Shown piece after piece: positions 35,665 to 47,823 of a stretch of DNA of 64,000 bases. The notes beneath the pieces are model-generated. The model was not told the DNA's origin, did not search any database, and saw only the letters and a list, made by a program, of their open reading frames with translations. The position numbers and the translations under genes are program-made. The stretch's first letter is position 1; every line of letters begins with the position of its first letter. This DNA comes from Laccaria trichodermophora (lineage: Eukaryota > Basidiomycota > Agaricomycetes > Agaricales > Hydnangiaceae), in contig JACTVC010000007.1 in assembly GCA_018417955.1 (NCBI GenBank), forward strand, positions 1,488,001 to 1,552,000, written 5' to 3'.

Positions 35665-36303
35665 CAGTGTTGGCATTGACCAGGGTCAGACCCAGTCAGT
35701 CAAAGAGTCAGTCAGTAAAGGGGGGCCAGTCAATATTTACTGACTAACCAGGTCAATAGATTTCATGGGATACTGGTAATCACAGCTTTTTAAAGCCAAT
35801 GTGAACTATTGTATTGTGGTCATCATCTATTTGTTGCAGTTGTTGTGCTGCATTGTAATTCAGGTGAATCCACAACATTTATATGTTACAATTCCCTATG
35901 CCTACTAAGAGACTAAAAGGCTACCTCAATTACTTGGCCATCCCACCTGCCTCCTGCCCTTCCAGTTCTGTCAAGAACTGATTTTTAGTATGCCAGTCTA
36001 AGGTTTTGCTGACTCAGCCCCAAGCTTGTTGCATGTTTGTGGATGTTCCAAAAGATACTAGAAGATCACTCACAACCCACCAAGTTAGCAACAACACAAA
36101 GGACACAGCAAGCTTCATGAGGGTGTTACAGTGGGCAGGAATCTTGAAGTTTGTAAGTCATCACCTGCTTGCATGTTGATAGGTGTTGATGCACTGCTAT
36201 ATTAGAACAAGGTCCAGAGGTTAATGGTGTGACTTTGACCCCCTTGACCATCATTGTCTGACCCATTGACTTTGACTAGGTCAAAGGGGTCAAGTCAACA
36301 CTG
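35665..36303. mobile_element. CAGTGTTG MITE, 639 bp
   Basis: Terminal inverted repeats are CAGTGTTGGCATTGACC and CAGTGTTGACTTGACC, with further TCAAAG/GACC motifs inward on both sides. Flanks are CCAAAAAG and TCAAAAAG (7 of 8 matching), as expected for a hAT-type 8-bp duplication with one later mutation. It encodes nothing. Confidence 0.65.
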
Positions 36304-36416
36304 TCAAAAAGGACACACACAGCCAGAGGGACATGAGGGCAGTATAATAGCTGCATAGCTATTTTTCACAGAAGTTGAGGATAACAAATGAGGTAGTAAT
36401 TACAAGGAGCACAAAT

Positions 36417-36710
36417 AAGGCAGTTTTGATGGTAAAAAGTTGAATTGCAGCTTTTCAGATTTTGAAATGGACACACCTGGAGTGAGGGACATGCAGTGTT
36501 ATAGAGTGAAGGACAGAGGGATCAAGGTTACCAAATAAGGAGACTATTTGTCAGCTTATCTCCTTATATAGTAGAATGGGTCTAGTGGAGGAAAAGAATC
36601 TTACTATGCCTTACCAAAGAAGGAAATTTTCCTTTTTCATCCATATGTAGGATGTGGTACATCCCCACCATGCTGAATATCTTGGTTCAATTTATTGTTT
36701 TCAGACATGT
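36417..36710 (+). repeat. Dispersed direct repeat with copy at 62637-62915
   Basis: Shared blocks in order include 'aaaaagttgaattgc', 'ggacacacc', 'gagggacatgcag', 'tatttgtcagcttatctcc', 'agtggaggaaaagaatctta' and 'catccccacca'. Overall identity is roughly 85% by eye. Element type is unknown. 36711-37100 shows no gene. Confidence 0.75.
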
Positions 36711-37099
36711 ATCTCTGCAGCACAGACTGAACAGGCCAGAAAATGAGTGAGAACATGCAGGAGGACATCCCATTCCCCTCTCTCCTCATCTCACCTCGTG
36801 ATTTATGTTTCAATTGAACTCTTGTTTTCCTTTGATGGGCCAGATGGCAGGCTCATCAAACCCATGAAGTTGAGTAGCACAAAATCATCTTGATTGAAAA
36901 TATGCAGATATTGATGAACAAGGTCTGTGTTTTCAGCCATCATAATCTACTGAAACCTCCCTCAATGTGCAACCAAGTGGAACTTCAACACAAGGAAGGT
37001 TATGGTCACAAGCAGCATCCAAGTGCAATGTAGAATGTAAATATGAAATAGCCAGCAATATAAAAAAAGTCAAGTCATACAAAAAAAACAATAAATTCC

Positions 37100-37305
37100 A
37101 CAATCCTTTTCCCAATTAGGAAATGGCCCACTTAGAAAATAGTGCACACATCAAAGCATACACTACAAAGTTTTCTAACTATACTTGTCTTTTCTAATGA
37201 AAAAAGCAGACAGTACAATTTTTGTAGCCTTACTTTGGATAAAGCTATTGGTAAATACATGTAAACAAACTTCGAAATGAGGGTTTTTTGCCTTCCTCTG
37301 CATAG
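37100..37305. repeat. Relic of an FB1-type foldback element
   Basis: Reads 'ttttcccaattaggaaat', 'agtgcacacatcaa', 'aaaaaagcagacagtac', 'attggtaaatac' and 'aaacaaac', in nearly the order of FB1 24120-24240 plus one unit of its 31-bp array. It is heavily decayed, so the family is older than the copy at 20690. Confidence 0.6.
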
Positions 37306-37409
37306 ATTATGGTTCCTGTGATATTTTAAGCATCTATCCCATCAATCTCTTTTTCATTTAGAACAGCCACACCTTCCATATTTAGATATTTACACTGGAT
37401 CCTGAGAAC

Positions 37410-37560
37410 AGCACCTCAAACATCAAATAACATGGTATGGTATGAGAGTGGAGTACCATGGTATGGTATGGGGGTGCAATAGGATGGTATGGGGGTGCAA
37501 TACAATGGTATGGTATGGTGAGGGTGCAATATGATGGTATGGTATGGTCCATAACAAAGG
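37410..37560. repeat. ATGGTATGG minisatellite
   Basis: Five or six units of 'atggtatggtatg(g/a)gggtgcaat' occur in tandem. The 37620-37990 interval that follows shows no gene. Confidence 0.75.
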
Positions 37561-37994
37561 TGGCAAGGCATAAAAGATATCTGAAGGAGCAATCATTACT
37601 CAAATGACAGAGTTACATCTGAATGCTAGGTTCCTCACTTTATATCCAATCATGGGTATGCTTTCTTAAGCTTTGTCAGGGATGCAATTCCTATGACTTT
37701 GCCTAAGTCATTGTCCTTGGGAGTATCCTTCCAGGAAATGAATGCTTTGCCACTGCAAAGCAACATATCAGATTGATAAGAACACAAGCAGGCAACTTAC
37801 AATGGCTGATTGACCAAAGGAGCACCATATGTAGTCTTCATAAATTTATCGACAAGTTCTGGTTTGAAGATACCACATTTATGGAGCTTTCGATAACTGG
37901 AAAGAGCTTTTAGGATTCATAATTACAAAATAGCATGATTATGCATGCTGGAATGGGATCCTGTACTAGGTCTTTGAGAAGCACCTCAGTTTTT

Positions 37995-38662
37995 CTAACA
38001 TGGTGTATCAGCATTTTTGTTCAAATGAAAGGAATATGAGACTTGCTTGAGATGCTTCTTTTTTCCTTCACAAGGGAGATCATCATCATCACCTTGCTTC
38101 ATACTTCTCAATCTCTGCTTCACTATCTGCAATTTACTTTTCAAGTTTATGCATTGCCTTCTTGTTGTCGACTTGCATCTTCTTTGCATTTGCACTACAA
38201 ATGCTTTAATGAAAGCTGCCATGCCATTGACTGGTCACTTACATCAACTTGTCAAAAAATTTCCCATGGGCTATGCCTCTGCACAGGAATTCCAAAGGAG
38301 AGCTCAGCAATGCAATAATAAATAAATAACTTAATAAAAGGAACTTACTTTTTGGACAAGGGAGAAGAATCAAGTTCAACATCCATTTTGGATGGAAAAG
38401 TTTAGCACATTTGTCAAATTTTACTGTCAACAAAAGCCACACTCATCAGAGCTCCCACAAGAAGAGCTGAAGGAGTTGACTTTGTGCCATTGTAGACCCA
38501 CCTGTCAGATACATCTGTCTTCTTGGATGGCTTGGAACATTTTGCATTGGTAGTTTTGTGCATCTTTTTAGCAGGAGACTTTGCTACAAATGGATCCTCA
38601 TCAGAATCAGAACCATTGGAATTGTCAGAGTCACTCTCAATGAACTCGGCTATTTTAATCAA
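37995..38662 (-). CDS. Unknown, decayed multi-exon gene
   Basis: Not recognised. The upstream open frame (38662-38414) is acidic then basic (EFIESDSDNSNGSDSDEDP, then KSPAKKMHKTTNAK). Downstream, about 38220-38050 reads as a Lys/Glu-rich coiled-coil-like segment (ANAKKMQVDNKKAMHKLE, ADSEAEIEKYEAR) in a frame with one stop. Plausible splice sites lie between, but no single frame joins all parts. It may be a remnant of an element-borne protein. Confidence 0.25.
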
Positions 38663-39333
38663 CTTGTAGGCATCACAAGTATGCTAGTAAAGAACTAAGA
38701 AGGAGAAGTTGAAGATAGAGGGCAGGCACTGGATTCAACCTTTTTATACATCCCAGTTTACTCCCAAGTGAAGGGGACAATAAATTGAGGACAGGATGAT
38801 TATGAAATTGCTGCAACCCACCACTGCATCTATCCTATTTTTTACTAGTGGCACACCACTCATGATCACCGTTACTGAAACACATCCTCCTTTGCCACAA
38901 CTATCGACCCTCAATGCTAGTGCACAATGGATGATTGCTGCAATTTTTTTTTTTTTCTCAAAAGATTTTTTGCAATTAAGTTGCATAGCCATGTCATTCA
39001 ATTATCCTTGCAATTTTATACCAGAATCAAGCTATGCAAGTGATTGCCGTTGTTGAAATAAATTTTCAATGAGATACATTGGCGATTTCATCACATACAC
39101 CTCAATTATTTAAGCCTATTATGTGGAAAGAATGGCAACACACAATGGCCAAGATAAAATGCAGATTTCATTCTATTATATGGTAAAAGAGCAACATGAA
39201 ATGGCTAAGATAAACTGCCATTTTGATTTACTTGGATTACAAAGAAGATGTATTGTCTGGAAATGTAGGAAAACTATGTTGAACATTGCCTTTGAATTTG
39301 GGAATGTGTTAGTTGAATAATGATAGAATGCAA

Positions 39334-39618
39334 TCAAGAAAGAAATAAAGCATCAATTACAACAAGTTGTTGCATCCAGGAACAATCAGAGCTTTTGCCA
39401 GGCCCACCTCCATGTATCCACTGAATATCACACATCACATACAATAAAGCCTTATCCTTCTTCTCTTGTAGAATTGATGGATTAGATGTTAGAGCACCAA
39501 CAACAACTGGGAGAACCATGTGTTCATCAAAGGAGAAGAATAAGTGGTTTGAATCACTTGTGTGTCTCAAAGCATGAGAACAGGACATCAGGAAGCATGG
39601 AAAGGCTATGTATTTCAC
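39334..39618 (-). CDS. Unknown open frame, 94 codons
   Basis: Not recognised. The central stretch SNHLFFSFDEHMVLPVVVGA looks protein-like. There is no matching neighbour and no clear intron. The intervals 38665-39330 and 39860-40570 contain nothing supportable. Confidence 0.2.
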   Translation of the reverse strand: MKYIAFPCFLMSCSHALRHTSDSNHLFFSFDEHMVLPVVVGALTSNPSILQEKKDKALLYVMCDIQWIHGGGPGKSSDCSWMQQLVVIDALFLS

Positions 39619-39774
39619 TGCTCAAAGTAGGTAAGCGACATACAGATCCAACAACTAGGTAGTAGCCAGTAGTTCAAATATACTGATGGAAGACTCACTT
39701 ACTGTGTTGTAGTCCAGCACAAGAACAATTCTTGCCCATAGAATAGAAATCACCTGTAGACTAGTAGACCGAGG

Positions 39775-39862
39775 ATAACAAGTTTTGTCATTGGGAATCG
39801 AACGCACAATGTGGCCAAAAAAAGTGCACACTCTAACCATTCGGTCATTTCATCTTGTAGAG
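39775..39862 (-). tRNA. tRNA-like sequence (pseudogene or SINE head)
   Basis: Minus strand has an A-box-like 'tgaccgaatggttagagtg' and, about 45 nt on, a B-box-like 'gcgttcgattccc'. The T-stem and acceptor do not pair well, so this is a degenerate tRNA or the promoter part of a SINE rather than a working tRNA. Confidence 0.35.
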
Positions 39863-40577
39863 TTACCAGCATTGAAACATTACAGTGGGCCAAACAAACA
39901 AGTTGATATGTAGTATTTTCAACGTAGCACACTCAAATGACATCCATTTGTCTTAAAAATGGATTCGTTCAATGCAGATTTTGATTCTGCATTTAGACGT
40001 ACAAGATAACTATCAAAGTGTGCAAGTGTTGCAACAACCCTCTGCTAGTGCCTTGGAAGAAGGGGGATTATCCTTCTCCCTTAACCCTCACCATTTTCTT
40101 CAATCTTTTTTTTGCTCAATTATTTCGACCTTCAGCTTGCCAGCAAAACTGTTTTCATACAGAAAGGTGCAAAATTGAATTAACTACATTCACAGAACTT
40201 TGCGTTGTTCTCTTGCCCTCTTTGGTCACATGAGGCGTTGACGTGTGAGACTTGTGTGAGACAGGCTGTCCACACTTCACCACCACGTTGCTCGCAACAC
40301 CTCACCACCACGTCACTTGCAACTTCATGTGCATCACTTTCCATGGCCACCTGTGATGCCCCTCAGTGCACTTCACAAGTGATGTAGCGACAAGGAGCCT
40401 CTGTTGTGTGCATCAGGATTCATTCCTTTCGTTTATCCCTTCCCCTTCCTTCTCTCCATATCTGAATCTCACCAGAGGCTTTCAGACCAGGTATGTATGC
40501 CAATTTCATCCAGCATACTGATGTTGATTGTTGTTTGCCACACAGATCAGGTCAATTTTCTTCTTGTGCTAGACCAT

Positions 40578-41140
40578 GGCATCTCAGTTATGCCACAGCG
40601 ACAACAATGAATCTTATAACTTAGAGGTTATTGAAAGTTCTGTATGTTCTGAACACAAGGTATGAAGCTGTTTCCTTCTACCATTTGAGTTGCTGATCAT
40701 AGCTAGTTACAATTACCTAGCTCTCAAGACAGATCTTGGTGCCACATTGCCAATGATTTTGTCAACTCCTGGCTCCGAAGCAGCTTTCGGTTCAGTAGCG
40801 TCAATCACACGACATCCCCAGCCTGACTCCAGTCCTTGCCATCCAAGATTTGCGGTGAGCACGATTTTGACTCTGTGGTATGTCTATAATATCTATTTCA
40901 AGGAGCCAGAACTGAACTTTCCAAGACTGAGTCCAGCTCCACCATCTCAGGCTCGCCTCCCAAACTTCCACCTCAACTGCTGACACCAAATACAAAGTGG
41001 AGCAGGTTACAGGCTGCAGTGGCATTGGCTCAGGAACGTGCGCAGGTGCTGTCATCATCTCCTGTAGTATCTACTACATCTCAACCTCAGTCCTCACCCT
41101 CTAGGATTTGCATTGAATGTGGTGGTTATGACTCTGAGGT
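40578..41140 (+). CDS. Unknown Ser/Pro-rich multi-exon fragment
   Basis: Not recognised. A start at 40578 reads MASQLCHSDNNESYN to an exon end at a gtatga donor. An exon then begins at about 40729 (TDLGATLPMILSTPGSE to HPRFA) and ends at gtgagc. A third exon (TELSKTESSSTISGSPP through RICIECGGYDSE) ends at gtaagt. The phase across the second intron does not match exactly. Sequence around the second intron and third-exon start (about 40849-40985) recurs at about 41105-41245, so the 3' end contains an internal duplication. Confidence 0.3.
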
Positions 41141-41396
41141 AAGTCTGTTGTATTTATCTATTTCAAAGACTCAGAGCTCAACTCTCCAAGACCGAGTCCA
41201 GCTCTACTGTCCCCAGCCTGCCTCCCAGATTTCCACCTCAACATCCACCTCAAACATCCTGACTTACACCCACCACCTCTCTTTCTTACAACCATCCCTG
41301 ATGCTGCATAGTGCACATAGTGCGCCATCATGTTGGATAGGTAGCTGGTCACTCTTCATGCATTGTAATTCCTGTAAATAAAACCCTATCATTCTT

Positions 41397-43375
41397 CTAT
41401 CTATGAATACGACACTCTTGAATTGCATGAGCACGAATTTTCCTTTCCTCAACCTGCCTTGCCCATGCTCTCTCTCCATCAAGATAGCTATCTAGAGAGT
41501 AACATAGCAAAAAGAAATCATAGTGATGGAGGTAAGTGTTGAGATAGAAACTCGGGGCTTTGTTTAGTACAGTGGCTGCCGTCCAACCCAAGTCAAATGC
41601 ATTGGCATTACCGAAACATGGGATAAGATGACAGGTGTGAAGAATATCCAAGGCAAGAATTACTGAAGCACGTTGCCAGTGGTTGTGGGATGAAAATCCG
41701 AGGCCATCCACTGGAGTTCTAAGTGGCTTGAACCAGTGAACATATGCCAAAGGTGAGGAGTATACCCTGAACTCCTCTGGCAGACGAAAGATCAGGCGGA
41801 CCTGGGTGACATTGATACTATCCATTGGACCTTTCCCCTCCTCCGGTTCCCTTACTCTAACCAGGATGGTACTGAATTTCCCTGGGACTGCATCCTTGAT
41901 ACCCTGCATCATGATTTGTTTCCGAGTTCCCAGGGTGCACTGAACAGCATCAACTATGGGACTTAGGGAAACTGTGGGAATAGCAGGCAGCATGAGGGTG
42001 AGACGTTTATAGACTGAAAATTGTGTTGCTGGTGTTGCCACAGTGTTCATGGAAGGAAACCTTTTTGCCAGGAATGTGTTCAAATGAGGGACAACATCGT
42101 TTGCACCATAGTCCTTGATTATCGCATCAACAGTGACTCCCATGGCAGAAGGCTTCTTTGCAACGTGATGGATAATTGATTTTGTTGAATTCCCACCATG
42201 TTCATCGATCTCCTCTTCCTCATCCTCCTCCTCATCATTGTCACCTGACTGGCCCTCCTTTGCTCATTCCTCTTGACCAGCAAGGTATCCGGGAACCACC
42301 CACTGCAAGTACAAGTCAAATTGGTGGATAGCTTCCTGGCGCCAAAGCCAAATTGTCATTTGCTTGATGTATGTGTCTCATTTGTTCATTGCCAGGTATC
42401 CCATTTTTGCTAGATCGATGTGGAGGCGTTCTGAAGCTTCCGTATTGAACCCATCTGCGATACCATGGGAGCATATAGAATCAAGGTAATGCTTGATGTT
42501 GTGCAACTTGTTGATATTGAAATGCTTACGGATGTCTAATGTCTCCCAGACATCCTTGTTCTCATGAAACATCAGCCACACTGCATCCAATCGAGCAAGA
42601 GATTCATCCATATGCACCTCAAAATGGGCATAGTAGATGAAATCCAAAACGCTGCGGACTGCAAGAATGACCCATGGATCAGTTGCACCTGCAATTACAC
42701 CAAAAAAAACTTTCTCCATGTTTTTGTGCTCCGTTCCCATCCATTGGCTTGTGAGCGAGATCCCTTTTGTGAAGTGGCGAAGACTTGGATGCAAGGACAT
42801 TGCTTGAAACCATTCATCCATTTCTTCTTCGCCTCCCGGCATTGCCTCTTTTGTCCAGCTAACAATGTGATCACTGAACAGTCCACTGTGTAGCTGATGG
42901 AGCAGATCTGGGGTAATACAGCTGAAGATGTTGCAGTGAGGTGAGTCCCTCCAAAACAGATTGACCAGTCACAAATTGTGATCTTTGAATGCAGCGGGAT
43001 GTTCTCCATTTGCTTGGCCATCAATCACCTCCAAGGTCTTGTCAGGATCTCAAAGCACGGAATGAACTTGATAGTCGCCTTGATGTTTCGGAGTCACGGT
43101 ACACTTTGGGCATGAGTTTTCTTTGCAGCAAACCACCAAACACTGCTCCAGATAGTCCGCAACATATGCAGCCAGGATAGGATAGATGAAGCGAACAAAT
43201 CCATCAGCGCACACCATGTCAACACCAGAGTTGCCGGCACCTACCAAAGGTCAGAGAATGGTCCTCATACAGTTGTGAAAGAGCTGATATGATTGCGCAG
43301 AATGATGCTTCTTTGTAAAGCACTCAAGCTTGCATATGGGGATGTAGCCGAGCAGCACTGTCATGGGGGCTGATG
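41397..43375 (-). pseudogene. Plavaka-type transposase, truncated
   Basis: Reading on the minus strand from 43375: [47 protein letters not shown] and CPKC. Then come SQWMGTEHKNMEKV, SVLDFIYYAHFEVH, RKHFNINKLHNIKHYLDS and FNTEASERLHIDLAKMGY. The C-terminal part (42143-41397) has RLIFRLPEEFRVYSSPLAYV and a final NTYLHHYDFFLL segment. This order matches Plavaka transposases of mushrooms. Breaks include a stop after CMRTIL, several shifts at about 42700-43020 and a stop near 42265. The 5' part is missing where the DUF6532-like sequence begins at about 43380, so the gene is dead. Confidence 0.75.
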
Positions 43376-43382
43376 ACTTCCT

Positions 43383-43742
43383 GTGGACATCTTTGCTGAG
43401 GTTTCCGATGGTGATATATACTGGCCAGGTCTTCTTGTCGCTGCTGAATCATGTCAGGTGGGTTTTATCAGAGAGGATAATGGGGCTGTTGAACTCCTGC
43501 CTTCAAAGATTCCTGAGTTCCAGGCAGGTGCTGAAGTCAACAACAAGAGGCCCAAGGCATCAGATTATGAAGACATTGTTGAAGCTCTGATCTTGCAAGC
43601 TGCCTTCAAGTATGAATCACTGATATCTACCACTAATGCATTTACAGGAACAACATTAAGGCACAAATGGGCCAATCAAGCATGGAAGAATGTGGGGTCA
43701 GATGCAGATGAGCATTACAAGTTGACAGATTGCATTCATCAG
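43383..43742 (+). pseudogene. DUF6532-like gene, N-terminal part
   Basis: An open frame includes SDYEDIVEALILQAAFKYES, LISTTNAFTGTTLR and HKWANQAWKNVGSDADEHY. This resembles the start of the DUF6532 domain seen in many basidiomycete proteins, whose function is unknown. It stops at the left end of the insertion at 43737. The rest of the domain resumes after the insertion at 47824. Confidence 0.55.
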
Positions 43743-44354
43743 GAAAATCACTTCTTCCCTGAGGGTATACTGGGTAGACCCTGGATACCCAGAGGCTGTC
43801 AGGTACTCAGGGCATCAGGTTGCCCCCAGGTACAGGTTCCTTTTTTTGATTTCCCAGGAGCAACCTGAGATTGTCCTGAGATGCGCTGAGGTTGTCCTGA
43901 GGTGCGCTGAGGTTGTCCTAGGGTGGCCTGGGCTGTCCTTAGAAAGCCCTGAAGCAGACTTTATGAGCCTTCAATTTTCCTCACCACACTATATTTGAAT
44001 ATATAAAGTGTATATTGAATGTATTTAATTAATGTACAGCAACATAGTCATCTATCTTATCACTTGTATTTCCCCAGACAGGGAGGTGCTTCGCTGGCCA
44101 TTCCTTTGACATCACAAACCCCCAAACACCTATGCCGGCCAGAGATGAGCACGCTTGGTGTACTGGAGTCAGGGGAGGTAGAGTTTTTCAGATGTGAGGA
44201 GTTTCCGCTGGTGCGAGCATTGTTAGCCTGGGAACAGAGAGAGAGAGGAAGGGGTGAGGTAGAGGGAATGTTAGGGCATGTACCATCCTTTTTTCTCCCT
44301 TTCTCTACACCACCTGCTCATCTCGCCACTCCTTTCTCTAAACGGTGAGTTCTT

Positions 44355-44720
44355 GAAAGGTCCTGAGCAGCGGTTAGCATAATGGCAAAAACATGAAAAT
44401 AAAAACAGACATAGCTCGACAAGGACTTGACGAATTCGTAAATGGTTTGCTGGAGCGTTTTCGTGGCGTGCAAAAGTGTTTAAACGAGCCTAAGATGAAA
44501 CGAAATGAGCCACGGTAAGGTCCTGAGAAGTGGTTAGCATCATGGCAAAAACATGAAAACAAAAACAGACATAGCTCGACAAGGACTTGACGAATTCATA
44601 AACGGTTTGCTGGAGCATTTTCGCGGCGTGCAGGAGTGTTTGAAAGAGTCCAAGATGAAGTGAAGCGAGCCACAGCAAGGTCCTGAGCAGAGTTTAGCAT
44701 ATTGGCAAAAACATGAACAT
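44355..44720 (+). repeat. 160-bp tandem repeat, 2.3 units
   Basis: 'aaggtcctgagcag...tagcat' occurs at about 44358, 44518 and 44678. The unit includes 'aaaaacatgaaaa', 'gctcgacaaggacttgacg' and 'tttgctggagc'. A diverged relative is at 8985-9240. Confidence 0.85.
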
Positions 44721-44992
44721 GGTGCTTCTGCTGGCACAGTTGCAAGCCCACCAGTATCTTCTGCTTGAATAGAAGTCAGTTGAAGAGGGTACTGTGAGTG
44801 TGAACACGGCACCTGTGTTGTGTTGCAATGGGCAGCGTCATTGGGTTGTCATGGCAGTAGTAGTAATTGAAATTGTCTAAGTTCAAAAATGTGTGTTGAG
44901 CGTGTCACATGACATCCTGCAACCGTACCGACTGCCATCAATTCACTTTTACACTTTCTAAGGCAGCTCATACCTATAACTTCACGAGTTTT

Positions 44993-46856
44993 GGAGGTCT
45001 TTACCCTCCCCCACGTAATCCATATGGACTCCACTGGAGTCCACTGGAGTCCAGTGGATTCCAGTGGCCCTCTTACCAGGCCAGATTGGCTGGCAGAATG
45101 CCCAGTCCACTGGAGTCCAGTCCAGTCCAGTCCAGTAGACTCCCACTGGACTGCCAGCCACTTTCCTGAGTCCAGTCCCAGTCCAGTGGAGTCCAGTGGA
45201 GTCCAGTGGATTGCAGTCATTCCAGTATATTATTATTATTATATATGAATACTACTAAAAAAGCGAAAATAGACTATACAATATACAAGCTATACTTACA
45301 ATTTTATTGATCAATGAATGGAAGTGTTATAATTTATGTATAGTGTTATAATTTATGTATAGTGTGGGTCAGTGATAGCTGCAATAAGGATTCATGATTT
45401 TGTTCAGTCTGCGGGGTGAGGTCACGTGACTTACCTGAGGGCGTGCCATATCGTCACATCTTCTATTTGCAGCATGGTCACACTTCCGTGACCATCCCAT
45501 TCCCTTCCACCACCACCACCACCCTTCACCACTCCCCTCCAACACCGCCAACGCCAACGCCGCCAACGCCAACGCCAATGCCGCCATGCCAACGACACCC
45601 GCGCCCATGCCAACGTGGAAGGACAGGCCAAGAACGAGGGACGGCGCCCATGACATGGCCACATCATGGGCCAATGGTGTGTATGCCCCACCACCCCAAT
45701 GCCCCATTCTCACCACGACAGGCGCCAGCGGCACACGACAACGACAACGACACACGAGGACGACGACGACGACTACACGCAGGGACGACGACACACGACG
45801 ATGACAACACGCGACGACAACAACACACGACGACAACACGCGACGACAACAACACACGACGACGACACGCGACGACGACGACACACGTCGACGACTACAC
45901 GCGGGGACGACGACGACGACACACGACGACGACGACGACACACGACGACGACGACGACACACGACGACGACGACGACACGCGACGACGAATACACGTGGG
46001 GTCGACGACACACCACGACAACGACACGCGACGACAACGACGACACGCGACAACGAACGAGCGCCCACGAAAACCCCACCCCCACCACACCTGAAAAACG
46101 ACACGCCCACAAAAAACGGCGAGCACCCACCACCACCAATGCCAGCGCAGAACGGCAATGAGGGCCCAGCAGCACCACCCTTCCCCTCCACTCTCTCCCC
46201 CTATCACTACCTCATCTCTTCACCACTCCCACTCCCCTCCACTCTCTCCCCCCTTCACTCCCTCTCCCCCTTTCCCCCCTCCCCCTTTCTTTGCTCCTCT
46301 CTCCCCCCCCTCCCTTTCCTTCCCCCTTCCTTGCTCCCTCCCCCCTCTATTCATTCCTCTCTTCCCCCTCCCTTTCCCTTTCCCCTCCCTCCCCCCTCTG
46401 TAACATAGAATCTATGTAAATTTAATTAATTCAATTAATAAATATACTGCAATTTTATTTTTTGTTTTGAAGTCTAAGTTTAGGAATTCTGGATTAACTT
46501 AGGTCTGTGGCAGTCCAGTCCAGTCCAGTTTTGTGTTGGGAGAGTCCAGTGGAGCCCAGTCCAGTCCAGTTTTGTGATTTGCAGTCCAGCCCAGTCCAGT
46601 CCAGTCCAGTCCAGTCCAGTCCAGTCCAGTCCAGTCCAGTCCAGTTTTGTGCTTGCAGTCCAGTGGAGTCCAGTCCAGTCCAGTTTTGTGCTTGCAGTCC
46701 AGTGGAGTCCAGTGGAGTCCAGTCTTGTGCTGGGAGTCCAGTGGAGTCCAGATTTGTGGATATTGCCAGTATGTAGTGAAGTCCAGTGGAATCCAGTGGA
46801 ATCCAGTGGAGTCCAGTGGAGTCCATGTGGATTATGTGGGGGATGGTAAAGTACTG
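44993..46856. mobile_element. hAT-like MITE A2, 1.86 kb
   Basis: Ends GGAGGTCTTTACCCTCCC and (inward from the right) CAGTACTTTACCATCCC are followed by arrays of CCAGTGGAGT, and on the right also of plain CCAGT. An 8-bp duplication CGAGTTTT flanks it (44985-44992, 46857-46864). Inside: GTCACGTGACTTACC block, CACCAC/ACGACG triplet microsatellite (about 45500-46080), polypyrimidine tract (about 46160-46400), AT-rich part. It is a longer relative of A1 at 24661. The long open frames in the triplet and pyrimidine tracts (for example 330 codons from 45416) are repeat by-products. Confidence 0.85.
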
Positions 46857-47823
46857 CGAGTTTTGCACCGTTTGGCCTCTATGTAGGCTCGTTGTAATCG
46901 CTTTATTTACGTGAATGCAACCCATTTTACGGCGTAGAAAAATTCAAAGTACCTAACAAACTGTAGCATAAACGATTTGGCCTGTAGTAGAGATGTAACA
47001 TATATTATATCATCATGAGTTCTCTTCCATTTCATGCGATTTTAGGCTTGTTAGAAGCGCACAAATTAGAGCTTTGAAATGGGTCTAAGAGCCCCTAATA
47101 TTTTGATGTTTGAAATGACCTCCGGTAACATTTACAGTTTTTTGGCAGATTATTTGCTAGTAATTGGTCCATAGCCCTGTGAGTTTTGCCATAAATGCTA
47201 CGTATATAGACACGTTGGAAGCAACTTAAACACAGCTTTGTAGTGCAAAAAAGAACACAAAAAACGAATATGTTTTGCAAAGGATACTTGATCTTCTTTG
47301 TTGTTGCAGTTTTTGTAGGTCAACAAATCTCTGGACAACGGTGTACTTTCTTCTCATTCCAGTCTTATTTTGATCATGATAATTCATATACAATAAGGAA
47401 TGTTCTTTTTATTGAAATATAGTATACTAGTGGTTTCAGGTTAATTCAGGACAGTTCAGGTTGCCCTTGGGTTGCCCCAGGACACCCTGTGATGCCTTGT
47501 GACACCCTAAGAAAAAGCTTACAAACATGTTTGTCCTAGGAAAAAAGTGATTTTCCTGATGTTAGCTCTTTGGTATGTCAATACTTTCCCCATTCAGATT
47601 ATACTAACTGTTTAACTTTGTTAGTTTCACAAACATGGATTGTGTATACATGGTCATGCGTTGATCCTTATTCGCCCCCTCATGGCCACCACTTACAGTT
47701 TCAAATGTGGATCAGATGCTCGCACAGTCACTTTCAACCAAGTGCTACACAAAAAACTGAAGAACCACTCAGCTTTCCATTTCAAGGCTTGCTTCATCTC
47801 TTTCTTGGTCACTGTTCACTAAT

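Larger units (their letters stand above)
43737..47561. mobile_element. 3.8-kb insertion T with nested MITE
   Basis: The ends carry CATCAGGAAAATCACTTCTT (from 43737) and its inverted counterpart AAAGTGATTTTCCTGATG (to 47561). Inside each end are arrays of 'caacctgag' and 'tgtcctgag' motifs and then 'actatattt(g/c)aat'. It splits the DUF6532-like gene. No flanking duplication could be matched. It contains a 160-bp tandem repeat and the MITE at 44993-46856. An unexplained open stretch (44019-44348) is not called as a gene. Confidence 0.55.

Noticed and set aside
45416..46408. 330-codon open frame and overlapping long frames on both strands
   Set aside because: They translate ACG/CAC triplet and polypyrimidine tracts inside MITE A2. 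Composition is extreme and several frames are open at once.
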